From the NCBI GenBank assembly GCA_037693485.1, contig CM075354.1:159613501-159677500 (forward strand): 64,000 bases of DNA. The letters are read 5' to 3'. Origin of the DNA: Kitagawia praeruptora (Eukaryota; Streptophyta; Magnoliopsida; Apiales; Apiaceae). Shown piece by piece: positions 1 to 10,756 of the stretch. The notes under the pieces were generated by a model, which was not told the origin of the DNA, did no database searches, and worked only from the letters and a program-made list of their open reading frames with translations. The first letter of the stretch is position 1. The number at the start of each line of letters is the position of its first letter. Made by a program: the position numbers and the translations under genes.

Positions 1-720
1 TGCTGATCTGCGCGAACAGTGGCCCTAATTACCCACGGGATACGCATTTGGGATATGCGTATCCCTCGTTACTGTAGCAGTCTTCTTCCTTGAGCTGTGG
101 TCGCCGGCGTCGTCATCATTCTTGCTCGATCTCTCTCTCAGCTGCTCATCTCCTTAACAAAAACACTACCACATGATCGGCTTATCATCTCCTTTCTCCT
201 ACCTTGGTCAGTTTCTCTCTACCGGCCCCGCAGGGGCGTGTACGCACGTCGTCGGAAAAAAACGATCAGAAAGCTATGAGAATTGGGTGTTTATAATCTG
301 GCAAACCAAACGATATAACATTTGTATGGATGGAATCGTAATAAAATTACGATTCGAATGGTATATTATACGTGGTTGGAAAGTGACGATTGGTGTGTTA
401 ATAAAGCTTGGACTGAATCGATTGAAAATCGCCATTGAATCGCCATTTGAATCGCCTGTGGAAGAGAAAAAGTGACGTAAGACACGCATTCCTGGAATGC
501 GTGTCCTTCGATACGCATTATCAAGATGCGTGTCTTACGTCACACATTTGATCCTGAGCTTGCAATTAACGAAAGACACGCTTATTTCAGATGCGTGACT
601 TGTACACGCTCTTACCAAATGCGTGTCCGGTCGGCAGAAAAGGCCACACCTCGCGCAGATCGGCAAATCAGACCTTCTTTTTTCACAGATCGGCATAAAG
701 GGCCTTCACCCGAATGATTT
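1..720. mobile_element. Right part of an inverted-repeat element with clustered hairpins
   Basis: The first ~50 bases (GATCTGCGCGAACAGTGGCC, then GGATACGCATTTGGG) match, inverted and diverged, the stretch around 605-675 (reverse complement GATCTGCGCGAGGTGTGGCC, then GGACACGCATTTGG). This suggests an element whose left end lies outside the window and whose right end is near 700-760. It contains at least four short hairpins built on ACACGCAT/ATGCGTGT (about 40-66, 482-506, 510-534, 575-600) and one GC palindrome at 224-237. Short ORFs here have no recognisable product. Family and exact ends are uncertain. Confidence 0.4.
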
Positions 721-769
721 TGTCCAAAACTTTGGTATTCTTGATTCTCATAAAAACCGTTAGATCTTA

Positions 770-1560
770 AAATTAATAAATGAAAACCGCTGGATTTAGC
801 ATAAAAAATTATTTTATATTTTAATATATACACTAAAAGTGCATTTATATTGAATTATAAAAAGTGTATATCAATAATTTAAATCATTTATAATTAGTTT
901 TCTACATTGAATAAGATTATCAATGTAGGTCTTCTATATTGAATATGATTAATGTAAAATATTCATAATTATATTTTATTTTGAGATTCTGAGTGTTTCC
1001 ATTTGGATAATAATTATTGAATCATCATAAAATTAAAGATAACTTTATGAGTTTCGCGTGGGTTGTAAATCATCCAAATCTGATTTGTTGATTTAAAGAC
1101 AGAGCCCAAATAGTAAATATGGTTTTTTTTAATATTAGTATAAAATAAATAAAATTATATTCTTTTTAAAATTATATTCTAATACACCATTTTTTAATAC
1201 AACCTTTTTTAGATTATCATTTTTAAAAAAAATTGAATTCTAATAAAACCTTTTTAATTATATCCTATTTAGATTATAATTTTCTTTTTATTATGATATA
1301 ATCTTGATCGTCTATTTTTAAAAATATTATATTCGACGGTTTAGTTGATTTTACAACGATTAAAATTAAGAGACCAAAATTATGGATAAGATCTCTATTA
1401 TGCTTATTATTTAAAAGAATATAATAAGGATATAATTTATAATCCAACGGACGGTTTTTATCCCAACTTTTTAATCCAACAGATCATATGCTTATGCTTT
1501 TGGTAGTATAGTGACCAGATCAAAAATTTGGATAATATCCCTTTTATGCTTATTATATAT
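770..1560 (+). repeat. Direct repeat copy 1 of the NUA-upstream segment (undisturbed)
   Basis: This AT-rich stretch begins AATAAATGAAAACCGCTGG and shares order and wording with 1797-1888 + 2978-3063 + 4423-4990, the segment directly upstream of the NUA ORF. Landmarks in both are the phrase GATTATCAATGTAGG (CATTATCAATGTAAG in the other copy), TCGCGTG followed by TCATCCAAATCTGATTT, and runs of poorly conserved T-rich sequence. It preserves the empty version of the site where a MULE sits in copy 2. No gene is seen in it. Confidence 0.6.
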
Positions 1561-1796
1561 AGACTAAATTGCACTTTGGGTACCTAAAGATTAATATAAT
1601 TGCACGGTGATGGCTAAATTATAATTGTAGCCAAATGTGTGTCTAAATTTTAATTTTTTTATAATGTAGGGGCTCCGGACCACCTCCGTTAGTTTGACCG
1701 TTAAATGTTAACAGAGTTAGGGGTATTGTTGTCCACCTACATTTGAAGAGTGATATAAGTATTTATATACTCAAGCACAGATGTTAAAATGTTTAA
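1561..1796. other. Spacer between repeat copies; possible MULE terminus remnant
   Basis: This carries GCACTTTGGGTACCTAAAG and, further in, CCGTTAGTTTGACCGTTAAATG and GTTAACAGAGTTAGGGGTA. The wording resembles MULE terminal repeats elsewhere in the window (for example CTCCGTTAGAAAATGCAGGGG near 41580), but no partner repeat or target-site duplication was found. No gene is visible. Confidence 0.25.
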
Positions 1797-1888
1797 ACAA
1801 GATATTAAAATAAATAGATGAAAACCGTTGGATCTAGCATAAAAAAATATTTTATATTTTAATATGTTACAAACTAAACATTATATGT

Positions 1889-2977
1889 ATGAGTCTTACT
1901 CAGGTGAGAACAACCACTTATGGTGAGATATGAGATCTAATCCTATCCATCCATTTAAATACATTATATTCATCTCTTACCATTTATTTAATATTTTAAT
2001 ATTTTATATTTTTTGGATTTCACCATCTTCTTTCTAATTCAACCACCTACCACCGCCGGCAACCACCACCGACGACCACCACCTCCTCCCACGACCACCA
2101 GAAAATCACCATCGACAAACATAAAATCACCCGCAAAACCAAAAATTACCACCAGAAACACAAATATCACCACTGCCAAAACAGAAACACAAAAATACTA
2201 CTTCGACCAACTGTAAACAAAAAACCACCAGCAAAAAATGAAAAATCACCACCACAAACTACCCCATCGCCACCGTCACCTCCGACCACCACCAACAAAT
2301 CACCATCAACAGGTCGGAAATCACCACAAAATCCAACCTAAACAAGCAATCAAAGCACATACCACAAAATCAAACTCCGTCACTAATAATTGCAACTAAA
2401 CTCAAAATCATAACAATCAACTATAACAAACACCTTATCCACACATAATTACAGATAAATATTTACAATTAGAGATTGAACAAGAGGAACAATCTCGACA
2501 AGATCATTGAAGAGATTCCGATCCAGATTACTAGTCGGAGCAGCGGAAAAATAGTCATAAATACGTTGAAAAAGCGGAGAGTCGACGGAGCGATCTTGAT
2601 CGACGGCAAACCATGAATTAACGACATTTGATTGATGATTTGTGTGTATGTATGCTTCTGGGTGTGAGATTTGTGTGTAAGATGTGCGGGAATGGGGAAT
2701 ATTGGATTTGGTGATGATTTTGCATTTTCTGGTGGTGATTAATGGTGGTACAAGGGCAGGGGTGGCGGTGCGTCGGTGGTCGGTGGGAGGGGGTGGGAGG
2801 GGGTGGAGTAGGGTGGGTGTCGTAGGAATCTATGCAGGTGTGTGTATATGTATGGTGTGTGTTATGTTTAATTGGGTGGGTTGTGTGGCTGTGATTTAAA
2901 ATTAATTGAAAATTTGTATGGCTGAGATTAGATCTCAGTTCTCACAATAATAATGGATTTTCACCTGAGCAAAACCC
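1889..2977. mobile_element. Foldback/TIR element, CTCAGGTGAGAAC family
   Basis: The left end reads GAGTCTTACTCAGGTGAGAA and the reverse complement of the right end reads GGGTTTTGCTCAGGTGAAAA, so the ends are inverted repeats. The next block, GAGATATGAGATCTAATC, is shared with the right arm of the element at 20790-21328, which identifies a common family. The left interior is C-rich (CACCACC repeats, 2040-2300) and the right interior G-rich (GGTGGTG, 2680-2860); they are roughly complementary, so the element could fold back. Open frames inside (2013-2216, 2684-2899) are low-complexity by-products. It sits inside the repeated NUA-upstream segment. Confidence 0.55.
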
Positions 2978-3063
2978 TTTATATTGAAATGCGAAAATGT
3001 ATATGTTAATGATTTAGATCATATATAATAATTAGGTTTTATACATTGAATAGCATTATCAAT

Positions 3064-4422
3064 GGGTTAATTGGCTATTTCATAACTAAACTCGTGCCCA
3101 ACTTGCAGTTGGGTAACTGAACTCAAAAAACTTGCAAATAGGTAAGTACACTAATAATTTATTGCGATTGAACCACTAAACACGAAATAACTTGCAGCGC
3201 CGTTAACTCGCGTTGACTTTTAACGGTGCCCCGTTAACTCTTGCCATGTATGATGCCATGTCAGTATTTTAACTTAAAATTAAATCAAAAAACTTTAAAT
3301 AAAAAAACTATAAACACCAAATAACTTTTACTTATTTTTCTTTTATTTTTCTCTTATCTTTCTTCTCTCTCTCCCTCAAAATCTCGATCTTATTCTCTCT
3401 CTCTCAAAACTCCTTCTCTCTCTCCCTTCTTCTCTATTCCCCTCTCCCACTGCCCTCATTCTTCACTTAAAAAAAAAAATTATCGGCCGGAAGGTTAAAT
3501 AACGAAAGAGGGAAGTTGTGTTAATGGACTGCTTAAACACTTAAAGGTTAACAGTGACATTGATTTGTAAGGTTTTGCTAATGAGGTGAGCTTAACTGGG
3601 CTAAAACCAACCCAGTTCAAGTTATTAGCTCTTTGCAGTGTGAATATTGTCTTTCCATGTAATATTTGAGGTGGGTTAAGTTTTGAATCGACTGGAATGA
3701 TTTTGGTGTGATGACGGTGGTGTTTTGGCAATTGGGGGTCAGGGGTTAGGCTTAAAGTTGAAGATTATTAATGGTTATGGTTGTATTGATATGGTTGGAG
3801 GGTTATATGTGTATTCCTTGTGCTTGGTTTAACAGATTTGAATTTTATTAATTGTCCGGATGGTGGTATATGGGAGATGTGTGGTTAGTGAAAACGGAGA
3901 AGAGAAGGGGATTGGTGGGTTTGAGAAGAGGAATAGATGGGAGGTAGGAGGAGATGGGTGGAGGGTCGGTGGCGTTGTGGCCAGAAAATGAAGTTTCCGG
4001 AGTTTGCTGAGTTCGCCGGCGATGGCCATGGCCGGATTCTGGAAAGGAGAAGAAGTTCTTGAAATTTCCTTTTTATTTTTTTATTCAACCTATGTTTGAT
4101 CTGTTTTTGCTGGTTGGGTGGAGAGATTAATAGAAAAAGAAATAAAAAATTATTTATATTTACTCCAAAAATGTTTCTTTATTTAAGTAAAATTCATAAA
4201 TTCTTGTTTTTAATGAACCAAACCACCTCAGCGGACAACGTGTCTAATTTTTACACATCAGCATGCCATATCAGCGTTCCGTCACGGACGTTAACGAGAG
4301 TTGACGGCAGTTGGCCATTTGCAAGTTTTAATTGCTTTAATGAGTTGACTGCAATGTTTTTGAGTACGATTACCCAACTGCAAGTTGAGCACGAGTTCAG
4401 TTATGAAATAGCCAATTAACCC
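3064..4422. mobile_element. Mutator-like (MULE) element, 1,359 bp, 10-bp TSD
   Basis: The terminal inverted repeats start GGGTTAATTGGCTATTTCAT at both ends and stay closely matched for about 55 bp; weaker similarity continues further in, with GTTAAC and GACGGAACG-like phrases. The flanks are an exact 10-bp direct repeat CATTATCAAT (3054-3063 and 4423-4432). A 9-11 bp duplication is typical of MULEs. The paralogous undisturbed site near 918-930 lacks the insertion. The interior has a CT-rich tract (3340-3440) and, on the minus strand around 3830-4030, a stretch rich in CCGGC that could be a captured 5' exon, but I recognise no product. No transposase is visible, so it is non-autonomous. Confidence 0.85.
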
Positions 4423-4939
4423 CATTATCAATGTAAGACTTCTACATTGAATATTATTAATGTAAAAATTCTTAATTATGTTTTCTCTTGAGATTTTGAG
4501 TATTTTCATTTGAATAATAATTATTAAAGTATTACCAAAATAAAGATAATTTTATAAGGTTCGCGTGTATTGTAAAATCATCCAAATCTGATTTCATCTC
4601 AAGATAGAACTCAAATTGTAAATATAATTTTTTTTTAATACTAATAAAAAAAATAAATTCAATTCAATTTTAATACAAACTTTTTTAATTATATCATTTT
4701 CAGATTATAATTTTCTTTTTAAAATTCAATTATAATACAATCTTTTTTAATTATATCCTTTTTAGATTATAATTTTCTTTTTAAAATTCACTTATAATAC
4801 ATCTTTTCCAATTTATATCCTTTTTTCCAATTATATCCTTTTTAGATTATAATTTTATGTTTAATATGATCTAATCTTGATCGTCGATTTTTAATCCAAT
4901 GTAAGTTATGATTTTGATAGTAAATTTGGATAAAATCCC

Positions 4940-4947
4940 TATATAAG
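4940..4947 (+). promoter_or_regulatory. Candidate TATA box of NUA
   Basis: TATATAAG lies about 80 bases before the NUA ATG in the context CCCTATATAAGGATAT. Spacing and sequence suit a plant core promoter with a short leader. The undisturbed duplicate of this region (near 1540) lacks an equally good match. Confidence 0.45.
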
Positions 4948-5026
4948 GATATAATTAGATTCTCATAAAAAAAAATACACTCGTACTTATACATCGAATA
5001 CGTATATACAATAAAAATCGACGGAG

Positions 5027-8000
5027 ATGCCGATTTTTCTATCGGACGAAGAGTTCTGGCGGTGTTCGCACGACGGAGGTCTCGTGGCGGAAAAGGCGGA
5101 CTCGTATATTAGGGATTTGTACAATCAATTAGAGACGGTGAAGGCTCAAGCTGATGCCGCCTCTATCACTGCGGAACAGACTTGTTCTATGCTCGAACAA
5201 AAATATGTTTCGCTCTCTGATGACTTCACCGCGTTACAATCTCAGCACGAGAAACTCAACGCTTCTTTCGAACAGCGCCTATCGGAGATTGCGCAGCTTC
5301 AGGCTGATAAGCGCCACTCGTATTTGCAATCGATTGAGAAGGATGGAGAGATCGAGAGGTTGAATACGGAAGCCTCGGAGTTTCATAAATCCAAGAGACA
5401 GTTGCTGGAATTGTTGCAACAGAAGGATATTGAGATTAGTGAGAAAAATATCACCATGAAGAGTTACCTTGATAAGATTGTAAACTTGACTGACAATGCT
5501 GCCACAAGGGAAGCCAAATTGTGTGACGCTGAAGCAGAGTTGGCGCGCTCTGCTGTTCGTTGCTCGCGTCTTTTACAGGAGAAAGAGCTTATTGAAAGAC
5601 ATAATATTTGGCTTAATGATGAGTTGACGGCAAAAATTAATAGTTTCAATGAGCTGCGTGGAGCACATAACGAATTTGAGGCTGATATGTCTTCTAAGCT
5701 TGCGAATGTTGAGAAAGAGTACAATCAGAGTCTAAGCTCTTTGGAGCGGAAGCAAGATAGGGTAAAAGATCTGGAGTCGCAGCTCACATCTTTGCAAGAG
5801 GAGTTGTGTTCTACAAAGGAAGAGGCTGCATCTTCTGAGCAGCGGTTTCAAAAGGAAGTTGCAACGTTAAGCAAGCTTGTTGATCTGTACAAAGAGAGCA
5901 TAGAGGAATGGTCTAAAAAGACTGGAGAGCTTGAGGCTGTGATCAAGGCTTTGGAGATTCATTCTAGTCAAATTGAAAGTGATTATAAAGAAAAGCTTGC
6001 CAATGAAATTTCTGCAAAGAAAGAGTTAGAAGAGGAAGTTGCATCCGTGAGGGAGAAACTTAACAAGTGCGAAATGCAGCTGGAAAGTGGTAGGAGTTCA
6101 AGTGAGATGAATCTTATAACTTTGGGGGCTGCTAGCCATAAAATATGGGTTGACAGAGAAGAAACAAGTAACACAGCTGAGGGTGATCATATGCTGGTGC
6201 CCGCTATTCCTGCAGGGGTTTCAGGAACGGCATTAGCAGCTTCACTTCTTCGAGACGGATGGAGTCTAGCTAAAATGTATGCCAAGTACCAAGAAGCTGT
6301 TGACGCTTTACGGCACGAAGAACTGGGTAGGAAGGAGGCCCAGGTGATAATGGAACGGGTCTTATATGAAATTGAAGAGAAAGCTGGTCTAATCTTGGAT
6401 GAGCGGGCGGAACATGAAAGATTGATGGAGGCATACTCCGCAGTTAACCAAAAGTTGCAGCATTCCCTATCAGTACAAACTAGTTTACAGAAAACAATCC
6501 TAGATTTGAAGGCGGATTTGAAGAGGCGTGAGCGCGATTTTGTTGTTTCACAGAAAGAAGTTATCGACCTTCAGAAACAGGTGACGGTGCTCCTAAAAGA
6601 ATGTCGGGACATACAGCTTCGATGTGGGTTTGCCAACAATGACCTTGATGGCGATGCCATGATAATTTCTACTGATCAGATAACAGCCGAGTCCAATGCT
6701 CAAAGGGTTATATCTGAGCGTCTGGTGACTTTTAAGGATATTAATGGATTAGTTGAACAGAATACCCAGTTGCGTAGCCTCGTTCGCAGGCTATCAGACC
6801 AGATTGAGAACAGAGAAGCAGAGCTGAAGGTAAACTTTCAAGAGGAGCTACAAAAACATTTGGCAGAAGCTGACTCTAGAGTTGATGCAGTATTAACTAG
6901 AGTTGAAGAGCAAGAGCGCATGATAGAGTCACTTCATGGTTCGGTGGCTTTGTATAAAAAACTGTACGAGGATGTACAGAAACATCACTCTTCATCTCCT
7001 AGCTCACCAGACACTCTTCCTGTAAGTCGAAGGAATGTTGTCAGGCTTCTACAGGAAAGCTCAGAGGAAGCTGCAAGAAAAGCTCATGAGCAGGCATCTA
7101 CACAGGTGAAGAGTCTTGAAGAAGACTTGGCTAAACTAAGGAGTGAGCATGTGACACTAAGAATGGAGCGAGACAAAATGGGTTTAGAAGCAAAATTTGC
7201 ACAGGAAAAACTTCATGGATCTATGAAAGAGTTCCAACACCAGAGAGCTGATATGGATAACCTTATTTCTAGAAATGTCGAGTTCCAACGACTAATAGTC
7301 GACTATCAACAAAAAGTGCGTGAAAGTTCAGATTCTATACGGGTTGCCGAAGAACTTTCAAGAAAGCTATCTATGGAGGTATCTGTTTTGAAACAAGAAA
7401 AGGAAACTTTAATGAACTCTGAAAAGAGAGCTTCAGATGAAGTTCGTAGTTTGTCAGAGAGGGTTCATCGATTACAGGCTACTCTGGAAACAATTCAAAG
7501 TGTAGAAGAAGTTCGCGAGGAGGCCAGAGGCACGGAGAGGAGGAAGCAAGAGGAGTACATTAAACGAATTGAGAAAGAATGGGCCGAGGCAAAGAAAGAT
7601 CTCCAGCAGGAGCGGGATAGTGCTCGCACCTTGAGACTTGAAAGACAAGGTTCCTTAAGTAGTGCCATGAAACAAGTGGAAGAGAAGGGGAAAGAATTAT
7701 CAAATGCTTTGCATGCTGTAGCTGCAGCTGAGTCAAAGGCTGCTGTTGCCGAGGCTAGGCTTTCTGATCTGGAGAAGAAGATCAAGAGTTCAGAAATAAA
7801 GGTCTCTGCAACTGATGGACATTTGCAAGATTCAACTGATGAGGCTGCTGCTGACTTGCAATCTGCGAAAGAAGAGATTCTCAAGCTGAAAGAAGAAGTG
7901 CAGCTTAGCAAAGACCATATGCTACAATATAAGGGAATAGCACAGGTGAATGAATCTGCTCTTAAACAGATGGAAGTTGCTCACGAGAACTTCAAAGTAG

Positions 8001-10756
8001 AGGCGGACAAATTAAAGAAATCTCTCGAGTTAGAGATCATGTCGCTCAAGTATATGGTCAATGAACTTGAGGCTGAGTGTAATACAAAGAGAGAAGAAGC
8101 CGCATCTGCAGCGGCTAGGCAAGAAGAAGTTTATACTTCTTCATTGTGTGAAGTTGCCCTGCTAAAGGAAGAAAATTTATCAAAAATGTCTCAGATTACG
8201 ATTTTGGAGACACAGTTTTTGGCTGTGAAGGATAGTTTGAAGGAGGAGGAGCAAAAGTGGCGTACTGCTCAGAATAATTATGAAAGACAGGTTATACTAC
8301 AGTCGGAGACTATACAAGAGTTAACAAAAACATCGCAAGCTCTGGCATCACTACAAAAGGAGGCATCAGACCTCCGTAATGTCGCAAACTTGCTCAAGGC
8401 CGAAAATAGCGACTTGAAAGCCAAGTGGGAAACAGATAAGCTAATGCTTGAAAACTCAAAGAGTGAAGCAGAGAAGAAATTTAATGAAATTAATGAGCAG
8501 AATATGATCCTTCATAGTAGACTTGAGGCCTTACACATTAAGTTAGCTATGAGGGAACATGGTTTGGCTGGAAACTCGTCTAGAAATGTTGACGAAGATT
8601 TTTCTGGTGATGCTGGGTTGCAGAATGTGGTGAAATATCTGCGACGGACAAAGGAAATTGCAGAGACAGAGATTTCTCTATTAAAACAGGAGAAATTTCG
8701 GCTGCAAGCACAGCTTGACAGCGTTATAAAGACGGCAGAGATATCCCAGACATCACTTCGAGCTGAGCGACCATTGTTATACACAGACGACGAGTTCAAG
8801 TCACTTCAACTTCAGGTCAGGGAGATGAACCTGCTTCGTGAAAGTAATTCCCAACTTAGGGAGGAGAACAAGCATAACTTTGATGAATGCCAGAAACTAT
8901 GTGAAACTTCTCAAAAAGCTAGGACTGAAATTGAGAATTTAGAGACAATACTTGCAGTAAAAGAGAACGATGTGACAGCTTTGAAAAAAGAGAAGGAAAT
9001 ACTAAAGATGGAGAAGGAGCACCTCGATAGGAGGGTTGATGAGCTGCTTGAGAGATGCCAAAATATCAGTGTAGAGGAATATGATTGCATGAAAGTAGAT
9101 GTTCAGCACATGCAGCTAAATGTGAAGGTTGCTGATGATGTGGGTGAACAGACTATGAGAGAAAAGGTAAAAGAGAAGGACACAAGGATTCAGATGCTTG
9201 AAAAAACTGTGGAGAAGCTGAGAGATGACTTGAGGAGGCAGAAGGATGAATATAAGATGGAAAAAACCCAGAACACAATTAAAGATTTGTATGTTCCTAT
9301 TAATCAGGAAAAGAAAAAGCTGGAAGAAGAGCTAACAAAACATAATCATGCTTTGAAGATTGTTTCAGATAAAGTTCAGACGCTGAATCATGGCGGTAGT
9401 CAGCCAGAGGGAACACCGGCTGTTCAGGTCTTTTCTGGAAACCTCTTGGATGAGATGGCTACTGTTTATCTACCGTCGGTTGAGAATTTTGAGCAGGTTG
9501 TACAGCCAATTATTAGCGAAGTTGAACATCCTGCTCCTGCAGATTCTTCCGTAGCTGCAGAGACCGTGGGTTCAGGATCTTCCTCAGGTCAGACAGTCCC
9601 TCTACCGGCTTCAAGTATAATATCTCAAGTACCTCCTTTGTCAGGCATCCCTTCAGCAAAAACAACAGAAGAAAGAGAGAGGGGGGTTAATTTAACAAAA
9701 CAAAATGCTGAAACTCGTAAATCTGGGAGGAAGTTGGTCCGTCCTCGTTTTGTGAAACCTGAAGAACCTTCAGCTGATACTGAAATGTTTGAAGCAGAGG
9801 AACCAAACAATGGTGGAAAGCCTCTATTATCTCAGAATGTTGATACTCATGATAATCCTACTTTAATGACGCAACCTGCTGCTACTCGGAAACGTGTATC
9901 TACCTCGGAGCTGCAAGAAGAGGCAGCTATTGCACATGATAGTAGCACAGAAATCTCAGCACATCTACCAAAGAAGTCTAAAGGTTTATCCAAAGAGGAA
10001 GCTAGTGCTGGTGGGAAGGATGAAACAGAGATTGTTGCCGAGCAGGCCGAGCTGTCAAAATTTGATGTTCAGAATGAAGTTGAGCTGCAGAATGAGATAG
10101 CTATGGGTGAAGGGGTTTCGGCCGGACCTAGTGATGTAGCGGGACAAGATACCGAGGTTGAGCAGGAGGAACCGTTAGCAGAATCTGGAAGTGATCGGGA
10201 AGAGAGTGAACTCGCTGCTGATGGTGGGGACCTTGAAGGTGCCGGAAGCCCAGAACCCGAATGTCAATACGAGGAGGTGGAAGCTCCTGTTGATTCACTT
10301 GATGAATTGGTTGTTCCTGTAACTGATGATATTGTAGTAAGTTCTCCTCAAGTTGGGGAAGACAGCAAGAATGAAGAAGGTGAGATAACTGATCTGGCAG
10401 CTGTGGACGTTGAACAAATTGCTATAGTTTTAGATTCTGGTGGGAGAACTTCGAGTAGTACTGCTGTAACTGGTGTCACAGACCATGGGAGCATTGTTGC
10501 ACTGGCACATGATGAAGTGAATCAGGCATCACCTTCTCGTAATAGGTCACCATCTGTTGAGCAGGTGTCGCCTGCTAATAAGAGCTCAACCACTATTAAT
10601 ATATATACGAGAGCAAGGGAAATGTCTGCGCTAAGGCAGCGTCTGCAAGCTGGTGGGGGTTCTACATCGGTAGCTAGAGGGCGAGCAAGAACAATACGTG
10701 GGCGTGCTCCCCCCCGTGGTTTCCGTGGGCGAGGAACATCTGGTCAACAAGGCTAA
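5027..10756 (+). CDS. Nuclear pore anchor NUA (TPR/Mlp1-type nuclear basket protein), intronless
   Basis: A single open frame of 1,909 codons. The N-terminus (MPIFLSDEEF, then ADAASITAEQTCSMLEQKY and SYLDKIVNLTD) and the block at about residues 393-440 (VPAGVSGTALAASLLRDGWS) are those of plant NUA, the homologue of vertebrate TPR and yeast Mlp1/2. Residues ~30-1450 are heptad-rich coiled coil; ~1500-1850 is acidic and probably disordered; the last ~45 residues are RG-rich (GRARTIRGRAPPRGFRGRG). The family protein sits on the nuclear basket and acts in mRNA export, SUMO protease anchoring and flowering control. Arabidopsis NUA is about 2,090 residues; this one is ~180 shorter, and the shortfall seems to fall around residues 1365-1440, where family sequence appears missing in frame. 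Plant NUA genes are multi-exonic, whereas here 5.7 kb is uninterrupted with no stop. I see no clear poly(A) tail, so retrocopy origin is inferred. The start is the first ATG after a plausible TATA box. Confidence 0.92.
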   Translation: MPIFLSDEEFWRCSHDGGLVAEKADSYIRDLYNQLETVKAQADAASITAEQTCSMLEQKYVSLSDDFTALQSQHEKLNASFEQRLSEIAQLQADKRHSYLQSIEKDGEIERLNTEASEFHKSKRQLLELLQQKDIEISEKNITMKSYLDKIVNLTDNAATREAKLCDAEAELARSAVRCSRLLQEKELIERHNIWLNDELTAKINSFNELRGAHNEFEADMSSKLANVEKEYNQSLSSLERKQDRVKDLESQLTSLQEELCSTKEEAASSEQRFQKEVATLSKLVDLYKESIEEWSKKTGELEAVIKALEIHSSQIESDYKEKLANEISAKKELEEEVASVREKLNKCEMQLESGRSSSEMNLITLGAASHKIWVDREETSNTAEGDHMLVPAIPAGVSGTALAASLLRDGWSLAKMYAKYQEAVDALRHEELGRKEAQVIMERVLYEIEEKAGLILDERAEHERLMEAYSAVNQKLQHSLSVQTSLQKTILDLKADLKRRERDFVVSQKEVIDLQKQVTVLLKECRDIQLRCGFANNDLDGDAMIISTDQITAESNAQRVISERLVTFKDINGLVEQNTQLRSLVRRLSDQIENREAELKVNFQEELQKHLAEADSRVDAVLTRVEEQERMIESLHGSVALYKKLYEDVQKHHSSSPSSPDTLPVSRRNVVRLLQESSEEAARKAHEQASTQVKSLEEDLAKLRSEHVTLRMERDKMGLEAKFAQEKLHGSMKEFQHQRADMDNLISRNVEFQRLIVDYQQKVRESSDSIRVAEELSRKLSMEVSVLKQEKETLMNSEKRASDEVRSLSERVHRLQATLETIQSVEEVREEARGTERRKQEEYIKRIEKEWAEAKKDLQQERDSARTLRLERQGSLSSAMKQVEEKGKELSNALHAVAAAESKAAVAEARLSDLEKKIKSSEIKVSATDGHLQDSTDEAAADLQSAKEEILKLKEEVQLSKDHMLQYKGIAQVNESALKQMEVAHENFKVEADKLKKSLELEIMSLKYMVNELEAECNTKREEAASAAARQEEVYTSSLCEVALLKEENLSKMSQITILETQFLAVKDSLKEEEQKWRTAQNNYERQVILQSETIQELTKTSQALASLQKEASDLRNVANLLKAENSDLKAKWETDKLMLENSKSEAEKKFNEINEQNMILHSRLEALHIKLAMREHGLAGNSSRNVDEDFSGDAGLQNVVKYLRRTKEIAETEISLLKQEKFRLQAQLDSVIKTAEISQTSLRAERPLLYTDDEFKSLQLQVREMNLLRESNSQLREENKHNFDECQKLCETSQKARTEIENLETILAVKENDVTALKKEKEILKMEKEHLDRRVDELLERCQNISVEEYDCMKVDVQHMQLNVKVADDVGEQTMREKVKEKDTRIQMLEKTVEKLRDDLRRQKDEYKMEKTQNTIKDLYVPINQEKKKLEEELTKHNHALKIVSDKVQTLNHGGSQPEGTPAVQVFSGNLLDEMATVYLPSVENFEQVVQPIISEVEHPAPADSSVAAETVGSGSSSGQTVPLPASSIISQVPPLSGIPSAKTTEERERGVNLTKQNAETRKSGRKLVRPRFVKPEEPSADTEMFEAEEPNNGGKPLLSQNVDTHDNPTLMTQPAATRKRVSTSELQEEAAIAHDSSTEISAHLPKKSKGLSKEEASAGGKDETEIVAEQAELSKFDVQNEVELQNEIAMGEGVSAGPSDVAGQDTEVEQEEPLAESGSDREESELAADGGDLEGAGSPEPECQYEEVEAPVDSLDELVVPVTDDIVVSSPQVGEDSKNEEGEITDLAAVDVEQIAIVLDSGGRTSSSTAVTGVTDHGSIVALAHDEVNQASPSRNRSPSVEQVSPANKSSTTINIYTRAREMSALRQRLQAGGGSTSVARGRARTIRGRAPPRGFRGRGTSGQQG

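Larger units (their letters stand above)
1797..4990 (+). repeat. Direct repeat copy 2 of the NUA-upstream segment, interrupted by two insertions
   Basis: It starts AATAGATGAAAACCGTTGG and ends near the TATA box of NUA. Pieces 1797-1888, 2978-3063 and 4423-4990 align in order to the undisturbed copy at 770-1560. The two gaps are an inverted-repeat element (about 1889-2977) and a MULE (3064-4422). Similarity is clear but diverged, so the duplication is older than the MULE insertion. Confidence 0.6.

Noticed and set aside
2013..2899. Two Pro/Thr-rich and Gly/Val-rich ORFs
   Set aside because: They arise from CACCACC and GGTGGTG arms of a foldback element and have no domain features.
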